From Deltaproteobacteria bacterium UBA5756 (GTDB lineage: Bacteria; Desulfobacterota; Syntrophorhabdia; Syntrophorhabdales; Syntrophorhabdaceae): DNA of 23,381 nucleotides. A program made the translations under genes and the position numbers. The notes beneath the pieces are model-generated. The model saw nothing but the letters and a program-made list of their open reading frames with translations. It made no database searches and was not told where the DNA came from. The stretch covers positions 1-23,381 of the forward strand of contig DIFE01000016.1 in the NCBI GenBank assembly GCA_002418985.1. Direction: 5' to 3'. Below are positions 1 to 5,988 of this stretch, piece after piece. How positions within the stretch are numbered: the first letter of the stretch is position 1; the number at the start of each line of letters is the position of its first letter.

Positions 1-101
1 GTAGGTGGTGGATTTGGGTCGGCCCGACTCCTTGCTTTTTGAGGTCCCTCATGTTAATCTTCCCCGTCCGCATAAAATTTCGTATTTTCTCAGGAGGCAT
101 C

Positions 102-611
102 ATGGGATCGCGCTATGACGAGGTGAACGACCACGTCCTTGACCTGCTCAAAGAGGTGAGGTCACAGGATTTTTCCGAATTGGTAAATGCAAAGATAAAG
201 GTCCTTTTTGACCTGAAAAAAAGAAAATCGGGCGGGATGGTAGTCCTCGCGCGGATCATCAAAACAAACGATCTCCTCCGTCATCTCACCAAAAACGGGG
301 TGGATATCAACGACGGTTATGACTACATCATCACCCTGGACAAGAAATGCTGGGACAACATCACCGACCTTGACAGGATAAAGATACTGCGCCATGAACT
401 CAGGCATACCTTTTTCGATATAGAAGCGGAAGAAAACCCGTACAAGCTTCTGAATCACAGCATATCCGATTTCTATGAAGAGGTGGAACTCAACAAGAAT
501 GACCCTCGCTGGCGTGAGCGCGTGGCTACTCTCACCGAGGATATCTACGAACAGGAAAAAGAAGCCCGCACCGAGAAGAAAGGGAAAAACCGCTTGAAGG
601 CTGTTTCGTAA
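102..611 (+). CDS. Small zinc metallopeptidase-like protein (phage-metallopeptidase type)
   Basis: This is a protein of about 169 residues with a HELRH motif at residues 98-102. That is the HExxH zinc signature, in which two His bind zinc and Glu is the catalytic base. H119, in LLNHSISDFYEEV, is a plausible third ligand. The size and the 'DRIKILRHELRHTFFD' context resemble the putative phage metallopeptidase family (PF18894-like), whose substrates are unknown. There is no signal peptide or membrane segment, so it is presumably cytosolic. The last 20 residues are highly charged. The open frame reaches back to an ATG at 39, but the ATG at 102 has AGGAGG at 92-97 with 4 bases between, so I prefer it. 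The gene stands alone, separated from the GTPase by a 246-base region that carries its own promoter and riboswitch. The HExxH motif is seen; the family assignment is from memory and moderate. Confidence 0.8.
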   Translation: MGSRYDEVNDHVLDLLKEVRSQDFSELVNAKIKVLFDLKKRKSGGMVVLARIIKTNDLLRHLTKNGVDINDGYDYIITLDKKCWDNITDLDRIKILRHELRHTFFDIEAEENPYKLLNHSISDFYEEVELNKNDPRWRERVATLTEDIYEQEKEARTEKKGKNRLKAVS

Positions 612-714
612 TTCCAGTTCCAGGGTTTCATGTAAAGACAGGAAAGAAACCCGGGAACACGTGATTGTCTTCCGGATGGGGCGTGGAGCAGGGGGCAAAG
701 GCAATGGTTTTGAA

Positions 715-744
715 TTGTAACCCCCTCGCGACATGTGCTATTTT
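715..744 (+). promoter_or_regulatory. Putative sigma-70 promoter with extended -10, upstream of the riboswitch
   Basis: A TTGTAA at 715-720 is followed 18 bases later by TATTTT at 739-744. TGC directly before the TATTTT makes an extended -10. The predicted start of transcription falls at about 751, the first bases of the fluoride aptamer, as expected for a riboswitch leader. The hexamers are imperfect, so the support comes mainly from this position. Confidence 0.45.
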
Positions 745-746
745 TT

Positions 747-800
747 AGGCGGCGATGGGGTTCGCCATTTAACCGCCCGCCCGGGCTGATAACTCCTAAC
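747..800 (+). ncRNA. Fluoride riboswitch (crcB motif) aptamer
   Basis: The sequence folds as the fluoride-sensing crcB RNA. The 5' pseudoknot strand GGCG (751-754) pairs with CGCC (763-766). The P1 strand GGGGTT (757-762) pairs with AACTCC (791-796), with one G-U. The P2 hairpin GCCC (775-778) / GGGC (783-786) has a four-base loop. The conserved linkers are present: GAUGG after the first pseudoknot strand, AUUUAAC after the second, and CUGAU followed by the CUCCUA end after P2. The order and junction sequences match the crystallised Thermotoga petrophila aptamer as I remember it. The known class binds one fluoride through three Mg ions and turns genes on. The first gene downstream is the dynamin-like GTPase, starting 58 bases after the aptamer; no CrcB/Fluc or ClC-F transporter gene is seen in this window. 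A covariance search was not run. Confidence 0.87.
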
Positions 801-804
801 CGCC

Positions 805-831
805 AGGGAGACCTTCTTGCATGAAGACCCC
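805..831 (+). promoter_or_regulatory. Hairpin in the riboswitch expression platform
   Basis: AGGG near 805-808 can pair with CCCT near 828-831 around an inner CTTC/GAAG stem (813-816 with 823-826, loop TTGCAT). No T-run follows, so it does not look like an intrinsic terminator. It lies between the aptamer and the ribosome binding site and may be part of a translational or Rho-dependent switch. Confidence 0.35.
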
Positions 832-847
832 TGCGCCGATTGTTTCA

Positions 848-853
848 GGAGGC
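848..853 (+). promoter_or_regulatory. Shine-Dalgarno of the GTPase gene, possible riboswitch target
   Basis: AGGAGG lies 4 bases before the ATG at 858 and decides that start over the earlier in-frame ATG at 840. AGGAG (848-852) is fully complementary to CTCCT at 793-797, which overlaps the 3' strand of aptamer stem P1. Pairing with P1 and pairing with the SD are therefore mutually exclusive, a plausible fluoride-ON translational switch. The pairing is seen; its use is inferred. Confidence 0.5.
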
Positions 854-857
854 GTCA

Positions 858-2552
858 ATGGACAACATGTCAACGGTTTCCGGCCCCATCGGGAATGCGG
901 TCCCTTCAGCTCTCGATACCATTCAGAAAGTCTGCGCCGAATACGGGATCCTCTCCCTCACCCGCCATATCGATGCCTGCAGGGATCTTCTCACGAAGGA
1001 CCCCCTCATTGACGTGGCCATTATCGGCCAGTTCAAGGCCGGCAAGAGCTCATTTCTCAACAGCATCATCGGCAAGCCCGTCCTGCCCGTAGGTGTCATC
1101 CCCGTAACCACCGTCATCACCCGTCTTGCGTATGCTCGAAGCGAAGAAGCGACGGTGACATTCCTCGACAACAGGCGATTACGGATAGGCCTCGAAGAGG
1201 TCGAACTTTTCATCTCCGAGGCCAGGAACCCGGCGAACAAGAAGAATGTGGAACTGGTGGACATCGGGCTGCCTCACCTTCAACATTATGAGGGATTGCG
1301 CCTCGTCGATACACCGGGTCTCGGAAGCGTTTTCAGGTACAATACCGAAGTGTCGCGGGAATGGCTGCCCGAAGTGGGCATGGCCATCGTCGCGATCAGC
1401 GCCGACAGGCCCCTCTCCGAAGGCGATCTGACCCTGATCGGGGAGCTTACCGAATATACCCCGAAGGTCGTTCTTCTCCTGACGAAGGTGGACCTGCTTA
1501 CGCCGGACCAACAAAGAGAGGTCGTCGAGTTCTTCAAAAAAACAGTGAAACGCGAATTGAACAAGGATTTCCCCGTATTGCTCTATTCCGTCGTCTCGGA
1601 AACAGAGATCTACAGGCGATGGCTCGACCAGCACCTCATTGCACTGTCCGGGAACCACAGCAGCGAGTTTGCGGGCATTATCCGGCACAAGATCACATCG
1701 CTGGCCAGGAACACCCTGGGTTACCTCGAGATTGCCCTGAAGACATCGAGGCAGGGCGACGAGGACAGGACCGCATTAAAAAAGCTCATTCTCGATGAAA
1801 AGGTAAACTATGATCTGATCCAGTCGGAGCTTTCCCTGGTTGCCAGGGAGAACAAGCTTCAGACCCGCGATCTTATAGCATCATATCTGGATAGTACCCA
1901 CAGGGCGGCACTGTCCGGAAAGGTCCGCATGGCCCTTACGGGACATATGCCCCTCTGGAAGGGGAACCTCTGGAAGCTTACGAGAAAGTATGAAGAATGG
2001 CTTGCCGATACGATGACTGTAGAGATGGAGTCGATATCGAAAACGGAATACAGGCACTTTCTGGGTACACTGAAGAGGGCCCATGCCGGCATATCCAGGT
2101 CGGTTATGCTTTTCAGAAACCTCCTCGACAAGAACATCGAAAAGGTGCTGGGCATAGCCCCCGCCAGCATTGAATGGAACGTCACCGTCGCCGAGCCGGG
2201 CAACCCCGACGTGGCCTTTGTCCATCCTTTCGACTTTCACTTCGACCTGCTCTGGTTTCTGCTGCCCATGTGTGTATTTCGGAGGGCCTTCGAGAGGCAC
2301 TTTCTGAAGCTGGTCCCCAGGACCGTCGAGATCCACCTGTCCCGTCTCGCATACCAGTGGGAGGTACGGATCAACAAGGTGATCGACGAAATGAACGACC
2401 ATGCCCTGGAATACGTGCGGGACGAACTGTCGACGATCGATGCCCTGCTGTCCAACGTGGAGCCGCAAACTGAGAAGGTTCTTTCCGTGATCGAAGAATT
2501 GAAAGAGATAGTGAATCACTCGGATGGAATGAAAGAGAGAAAAAAGGTATAA
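858..2552 (+). CDS. Bacterial dynamin-like GTPase
   Basis: This 564-residue protein is a large GTPase of the bacterial dynamin-like type, a family that remodels or repairs membranes by nucleotide-dependent assembly. The P-loop GQFKAGKS is at 57-64, a switch I region with PVTT at about 82-85, switch II DTPG at 151-154 and the guanine-specificity motif TKVD at 209-212. The C-terminal two thirds is helical and charged, as expected for a stalk. It is interrupted by a hydrophobic stretch at about 461-474 (HFDLLWFLLPMCVF) that could be a membrane paddle. The length is close to other one-domain bacterial dynamins. It is first in line behind the fluoride riboswitch and ends 62 bases before the Fe-S scaffold gene, so it may share a transcript with it. 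The exact partner, fusion or fission activity and membrane are not visible. GTPase identity is very secure; 'dynamin-like' is well supported; the link to fluoride is inferred from position. Confidence 0.9.
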   Translation: MDNMSTVSGPIGNAVPSALDTIQKVCAEYGILSLTRHIDACRDLLTKDPLIDVAIIGQFKAGKSSFLNSIIGKPVLPVGVIPVTTVITRLAYARSEEATVTFLDNRRLRIGLEEVELFISEARNPANKKNVELVDIGLPHLQHYEGLRLVDTPGLGSVFRYNTEVSREWLPEVGMAIVAISADRPLSEGDLTLIGELTEYTPKVVLLLTKVDLLTPDQQREVVEFFKKTVKRELNKDFPVLLYSVVSETEIYRRWLDQHLIALSGNHSSEFAGIIRHKITSLARNTLGYLEIALKTSRQGDEDRTALKKLILDEKVNYDLIQSELSLVARENKLQTRDLIASYLDSTHRAALSGKVRMALTGHMPLWKGNLWKLTRKYEEWLADTMTVEMESISKTEYRHFLGTLKRAHAGISRSVMLFRNLLDKNIEKVLGIAPASIEWNVTVAEPGNPDVAFVHPFDFHFDLLWFLLPMCVFRRAFERHFLKLVPRTVEIHLSRLAYQWEVRINKVIDEMNDHALEYVRDELSTIDALLSNVEPQTEKVLSVIEELKEIVNHSDGMKERKKV

Positions 2553-2614
2553 TCAGTGACCCGTGAATTATACGGAGCAGACCGCAAAAAACCCACAAAG
2601 GAGGATATACCTTT

Positions 2615-3307
2615 ATGATGTACTCTCAGGAAGTGCAAAATATGTGCTCTGTGACAAAGGGAGCGAATCACGGCCCTGCTGCGATACCGCAGGAAGGCAA
2701 GTGGACCCAGGTAAAAGAAATAAAAGACATATGTGCCTTTACGCATGGCATAGGCTGGTGTGCTCCCCAGCAGGGAGCCTGCAAATTGACCCTCAATGTC
2801 AAGGACGGCATCATTGAGGAGGCGCTGGTCGAGGCGATCGGATGTTCGGGCATGACCCATTCCGCCGCGATGTCGGCGGAGATACTGCCGGGGAAGACGA
2901 TACTTGAGGCGTTGAATACCGACCTCGTGTGCGATGCGATAAATACGGCGATGAGGGAACTCTTCCTCCAGATCGTCTATGGAAGAAGCCAGTCGGCCTT
3001 TTCGGAAGGCGGCCTTGCCATCGGTGCCGGGCTTGAAGACCTTGGCAAGGGACTCAGAAGCCAGGTTGCCACCATGTACGGCACAATTGCCAAAGGCCCC
3101 AGGTACCTTGAGATGGCCGAAGGATACGTGACGAAAATCGCCCTTGATGACAACAACGAGATCATCGGCTACGAATTCGTGAGCCTGGGCAGAATGATGG
3201 AGATGATAGCGAAGGGAATGGATGCCAATGAGGCCCTGAAAAAGGCTTCCGGGAAATATGGAAGGGTCGACGAAGCCGTAAAATTGATCGACCCGAGACA
3301 TGAATAA
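2615..3307 (+). CDS. IscU/NifU-like iron-sulfur cluster scaffold, GGGtGRT-associated type
   Basis: This 230-residue protein resembles the IscU/NifU N-terminal fold. GACKLTLNVKDGIIEEA (C56) corresponds to the first scaffold Cys, and AIGCSGMTHS (C77) to the second. I do not see the His-Cys pair that carries the third IscU ligand; C106 in DLVCDAI is the only Cys after C77. Additional Cys residues (C11, C40, C49) precede the domain and may supply ligands. The family is known to occur next to GGGtGRT proteins in anaerobes and is annotated as an Fe-S assembly scaffold; its biochemistry is little studied as far as I know. AAGGAGG at 2598-2604 supports the ATG at 2615. The GGGtGRT gene follows after 14 bases, so the two are surely co-transcribed. 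The tail (about 135-230) extends well beyond ordinary IscU, which is about 128 residues long. Confidence 0.85.
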   Translation: MMYSQEVQNMCSVTKGANHGPAAIPQEGKWTQVKEIKDICAFTHGIGWCAPQQGACKLTLNVKDGIIEEALVEAIGCSGMTHSAAMSAEILPGKTILEALNTDLVCDAINTAMRELFLQIVYGRSQSAFSEGGLAIGAGLEDLGKGLRSQVATMYGTIAKGPRYLEMAEGYVTKIALDDNNEIIGYEFVSLGRMMEMIAKGMDANEALKKASGKYGRVDEAVKLIDPRHE

Positions 3308-3321
3308 GGAGGATGGACGAT

Positions 3322-4320
3322 ATGGCACTTTTTGAAAACTACGAAAGAAGGATCGGTCAAATCAATGAGACTTTAAATAAATATGGGATCACATCCATAG
3401 AGGAAGCAAAACAGATTTGCGACAGCAAAGCTATAGATCCTTATAAGATAGCCAAAGAGACCCAGCCGATATGTTTTGAAAACGTGGGCTGGGCCTATGT
3501 CGTCGGCGCATCTATCGCCATCAAAAAAGGCTGCACAAAGGCGGCCGACGCCGCGGAGGCCATCGGAGAGGGGTTGCAGGCGTTTTGTATCCCCGGCTCC
3601 GTCGCGGATGACAGAAAGGTCGGTCTGGGACACGGGAACCTGGCGGCCATGCTTCTGAGAGAAGACACGAAATGTTTTGCTTTTCTCGCGGGACACGAGT
3701 CCTTCGCCGCCGCTGAGGGCGCCATCGGTATCGCCAAATCGGCCAACAAGGTAAGAAATGAACCCCTGAAGGTCATATTGAACGGGTTGGGGAAGGATGC
3801 GGCGCAGATCATCTCCCGGATCAACGGGTTTACCTACGTCAAAACCAGGTTCGATTATCATGCAGGGAAACTCGAGATCGTCGAAAGTCGCCCCTATTCG
3901 AAGGGCGAAAAGGCCGCGGTCAGGTGCTACGGTTCCGACGATGTAAGGGAAGGCGTCGCCATTATGCAGCACGAACAGGTCGACGTTTCCATTACGGGAA
4001 ATTCCACGAATCCAACGCGATTTCAGCATCCCGTCGCAGGCACCTATAAGAAGGAATGCAACCAGGCGAACAGGAAATACTTCTCTGTCGCATCGGGAGG
4101 CGGAACAGGAAGGACCCTTCATCCCGACAACATGGCGGCCGGACCCGCTTCCTACGGCATGACGGACACGATGGGAAGGATGCATTCCGACGCGCAGTTC
4201 GCAGGCTCATCCTCCGTGCCGGCCCATGTGGAGATGATGGGCTTCCTGGGCATGGGCAACAACCCCATGGTAGGCGCAACCGTCGCAGTGGCGGTGGCGA
4301 TCGAACAGGCTAATAAATAA
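3322..4320 (+). CDS. GGGtGRT family protein
   Basis: This 332-residue protein carries the name-giving motif GGGTGRT at 259-265, followed by LHPDNMAAGPASYGMTD. It belongs to the GGGtGRT family (PF14057), found in anaerobic bacteria and archaea beside the scaffold-like gene and of unknown molecular function. Seven Cys (33, 51, 71, 89, 118, 202, 246) and several Gly-rich turns are visible, compatible with a metal or cofactor role. There is no signal peptide or membrane segment. AAGGAGG at 3306-3312 has 9 bases to the ATG at 3322; the in-frame ATG at 3313 overlaps the end of that site and is unlikely. The gene ends the operon and is followed within 75 bases by a 12-bp hairpin. A role in Fe-S cluster assembly is inferred from its partner. 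The family assignment is secure. Confidence 0.92.
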   Translation: MALFENYERRIGQINETLNKYGITSIEEAKQICDSKAIDPYKIAKETQPICFENVGWAYVVGASIAIKKGCTKAADAAEAIGEGLQAFCIPGSVADDRKVGLGHGNLAAMLLREDTKCFAFLAGHESFAAAEGAIGIAKSANKVRNEPLKVILNGLGKDAAQIISRINGFTYVKTRFDYHAGKLEIVESRPYSKGEKAAVRCYGSDDVREGVAIMQHEQVDVSITGNSTNPTRFQHPVAGTYKKECNQANRKYFSVASGGGTGRTLHPDNMAAGPASYGMTDTMGRMHSDAQFAGSSSVPAHVEMMGFLGMGNNPMVGATVAVAVAIEQANK

Positions 4321-4337
4321 AGAACTACCTGGCGCCC

Positions 4338-4354
4338 TCCCGCGTGAAGCGGGA
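4338..4354. repeat. Short perfect hairpin after the GGGtGRT gene
   Basis: TCCCGC (4338-4343) and GCGGGA (4349-4354) form a 6-bp stem with a GTGAA loop. It is flanked by GCGCCC and GGGCGG, which may extend the structure imperfectly. It may stabilise the mRNA end ahead of the terminator at 4393. Confidence 0.4.
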
Positions 4355-4392
4355 TAGAGTTCGGGCGGAGAAATGCAAAGAAAGTAAAGATC

Positions 4393-4428
4393 GCGGCCTG
4401 ATCCCGGAGCCTTCCAGGATCAGGCCGC
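4393..4428. terminator. Strong, probably bidirectional hairpin terminator
   Basis: GCGGCCTGATCC (4393-4404) pairs perfectly with GGATCAGGCCGC (4417-4428) around a 12-base loop. On the + strand it is followed only by ATTTG; on the - strand it is followed by a T-rich run (GATCTTTACTTTCTTT). It lies between convergent genes, ending the GGGtGRT operon and the HAD gene. Efficiency is uncertain because of the short T-tract. Confidence 0.65.
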
Positions 4429-4455
4429 ATTTGCCTGCCGCTGTGCTTCTCTCGT

Positions 4456-4484
4456 CGTCATACCGGCGAAGGCCGGTATCCAGG
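4456..4484. repeat. REP-like intergenic palindrome (GTCATACCGGCGAAGGCCGGTAT type)
   Basis: ATACCGGC (4460-4467) and GCCGGTAT (4472-4479) form an 8-bp perfect stem with a GAAG loop, framed by CGTC and CCAGG. This is the wording of the dispersed palindromic elements common in many proteobacterial genomes, the 'GTCAT-CCGGCGAA-GGCCGG-ATCCAG' class. Only one copy lies in the window, so multiplicity cannot be shown here. Confidence 0.6.
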
Positions 4485-4538
4485 AAGAGCGTCGGGATAG
4501 AAAAATTTAAATGAGGCGGGCATGAGAGAGTCGCTTGA

Positions 4539-5177
4539 CTAGTCTTTTCCCCATTCTCCCGGACAAAGGGCCTCCAGATCTTTGAGGAATGACTCCCGGC
4601 CTGCATAGCGGATTGCCTTCATGCCCGCCTTGCGTGCTCTTTCGCAGTGTGCCTCGCTGTCATCGATGAAGAGCATCCGCCCGCCGGAGCCCTTCAGGCG
4701 GGAGATCGTGTCGGAAAAATGGGAGATATCCATCTTGTTTTTCCCGATATGATAACTGTTGAAGACGACGTCGAAGTATTTGAAGAAATCGTACAATCCG
4801 TTCAGTTCGTCGAGCCAGTTGGTCTGATCGCTGAGAATGACGACGCGGATGCCGGATGCCTTCAGTTTCCTTGCGATATCGAACATCCAGGACCGCGGGA
4901 CGAACCGGGACAGGATCTCGTTCCGGAGCGTGACATCATCGTCCGCGATCCCCGTTTTGTCCCGGATCGCCTCCCAGTATACATGCTCATCGGCGCGACC
5001 GGTGATGTATCCCGTCGTATGAATAAGCTCGTGGGCCAGGGTGAAGAAATCCGTTTCGTTGAGCCCATGTTTTACCGCAATGGCCCGAAGGCCTTTTGCA
5101 AATCCCTCTTCCGCTAGAACGCCGCCAAAATCGAAAAGGACCACATCTACACTGCATATGTCTGCTGGAATACTCAT
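4539..5177 (-). CDS. HAD-superfamily hydrolase (subfamily IA-like phosphatase)
   Basis: This 212-residue protein has all four HAD motifs. Motif I is LFDFGGVL (nucleophile D16), motif II VVILSDQT (S116), motif III GKNK (K146/K148) and motif IV MLFIDDSEAH (D172/D173). The second Asp of the usual DxD is Gly (D-F-G), as in YihX-like alpha-D-glucose-1-phosphatases and other DFGGV/DLGNV members, so this is a family variant rather than damage. A helical cap lies between motifs I and II (about 25-100). It is likely a cytosolic phosphatase for a small phosphorylated metabolite; the substrate cannot be read from sequence. GAAGGAGA at 5183-5190 precedes the ATG. It follows the Rnk-like gene by 54 bases on the same strand, probably in one transcript, and ends before the convergent terminator region. 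Confidence 0.85.
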   Translation of the reverse strand: MSIPADICSVDVVLFDFGGVLAEEGFAKGLRAIAVKHGLNETDFFTLAHELIHTTGYITGRADEHVYWEAIRDKTGIADDDVTLRNEILSRFVPRSWMFDIARKLKASGIRVVILSDQTNWLDELNGLYDFFKYFDVVFNSYHIGKNKMDISHFSDTISRLKGSGGRMLFIDDSEAHCERARKAGMKAIRYAGRESFLKDLEALCPGEWGKD

Positions 5178-5231
5178 CGGTGTCTCCTTCAGGGAGAATC
5201 AGCACATGTCGAAAACTATTTTTCGCTTCCG

Positions 5232-5639
5232 TTACAGGTCGTAATTGCCGATCCTTTCCGGCTGATAGATTATTTCGGTTATCTGTATCTTCATTGTGCC
5301 TGTCGGCAATGTCCATTCCATCGTGTCCCCTTCCCGGCAGCCTATGAGGGCCGTGCCGACAGGCGCCAGAACAGAGACCGCTTTTCCGGCCGCACCTGTC
5401 TTGTCGGGGAATACCAGGGCGAAGGTCTTTTCTTCGCCGGTCTCCAGATCCTTGATGCGGACCACCGAATTCATGGTGACTACGTCAACGGGAATGTCCC
5501 TGGGGTCCACTATCCTGGCCCTGTCGAGCTCCACCTTCAGGCGGTCGATGTGTGGAGAATCAGTCCCGCCATATACCTCGATCAACGCCCTCAATCTTGC
5601 CATGTCATGATGTGTTATGAAAATCTCACCCGTCTTCAT
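5232..5639 (-). CDS. rnk: Rnk / GreA-C-like nucleoside diphosphate kinase regulator
   Basis: This protein of about 135 residues has the layout of Rnk. A short helical N-terminus (ITHHDMARLRALIE) carries the phrase 'DSPHIDRLKVELDRARIVDP'. It is followed by a GreA/GreB C-terminal FKBP-like domain (VVTMNSVVRIKDLETGEE, then FPDKTGAAGKAVSVLAPVGTALIGCREGD). Rnk proteins bind RNA polymerase near the secondary channel like Gre factors but lack the long coiled coil; the E. coli protein affects nucleoside diphosphate kinase levels. The ATG at 5639 gives the usual length; a GTG at 5654 in frame would add five residues. The ATG overlaps the TGA of a small upstream ORF in an ATGA arrangement, which suggests translational coupling if that ORF is real. 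The family call is firm; the precise target is not visible. Confidence 0.85.
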   Translation of the reverse strand: MKTGEIFITHHDMARLRALIEVYGGTDSPHIDRLKVELDRARIVDPRDIPVDVVTMNSVVRIKDLETGEEKTFALVFPDKTGAAGKAVSVLAPVGTALIGCREGDTMEWTLPTGTMKIQITEIIYQPERIGNYDL

Positions 5640-5827
5640 AATGTCGCTTCCCACCTTCTTTTGGATCCTGCCGCGGGGATCGTCATGCCATCCTTATCGC
5701 CAGCAGGAACCACCCCGGCTTTGAACGCTTCCTCGTCCCTCTCTTTGCTCTCCCTATATGCATAACACATTTCGTCCGAGAAAACCGCCCTTCCCGCCAG
5801 GCCCCCTGCCGACAACACGGCCGGCAC
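5636..5827 (-). CDS. Possible small ORF translationally coupled to the Rnk-like gene
   Basis: A GTG-started frame of 63 codons ends with TGA overlapping the ATG of the Rnk-like gene by four bases (ATGA). The product is hydrophilic with a charged middle (YRESKERDEEAFKAG) and has no recognised domain. An internal ATG (MCYAYRESKERDEEAF) is an alternative start. No strong ribosome binding site is seen. The overlap and reasonable composition argue for it; the short length and lack of homology argue against. It occupies most of the otherwise empty 5640-5988 gap. Confidence 0.3.
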   Translation of the reverse strand: MPAVLSAGGLAGRAVFSDEMCYAYRESKERDEEAFKAGVVPAGDKDGMTIPAAGSKRRWEATL

Positions 5828-5988
5828 CGGTGGGAAGCTACACCGGACATGCGATTAAAAATAATTCTTGCGAGAGGTGGTTCCGGGGGAACAGATCCAT
5901 CCACCGCCGGCAAGGTCCCCCAGGCCGCACCGCACTCTGCTCCAGGGCCGTAGCGTGATGATGGTGAACGCCGTTCTCTTTTCTTCTT
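5828..5988. other. Rest of the 5640-5988 intergenic gap
   Basis: Apart from the doubtful small ORF, this gap holds an AT-rich patch (about 5850-5866) that could include a leftward promoter for the Rnk/HAD genes, and a small GTTCC/GGAAC hairpin near 5880-5892. No convincing hexamer pair, terminator or RNA motif is visible. Confidence 0.4.

Noticed and set aside
623..652. Hairpin GGGTTTC/GAAACCC after the metallopeptidase gene, as terminator
   Set aside because: The loop is 16 bases and no T-run follows; not convincing as an intrinsic terminator.
162..734. 190-codon minus-strand open frame
   Set aside because: It lies antisense to the metallopeptidase gene, has Pro/Arg-rich shadow composition at its N-terminus and no ribosome binding site.
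2516..3328. 270-codon minus-strand open frame
   Set aside because: It mirrors the Fe-S scaffold gene, whose + strand product has recognisable motifs and an SD; shadow frame caused by high GC.
3373..4185. 270-codon minus-strand open frame
   Set aside because: It is antisense to the GGGtGRT gene and has no family resemblance.
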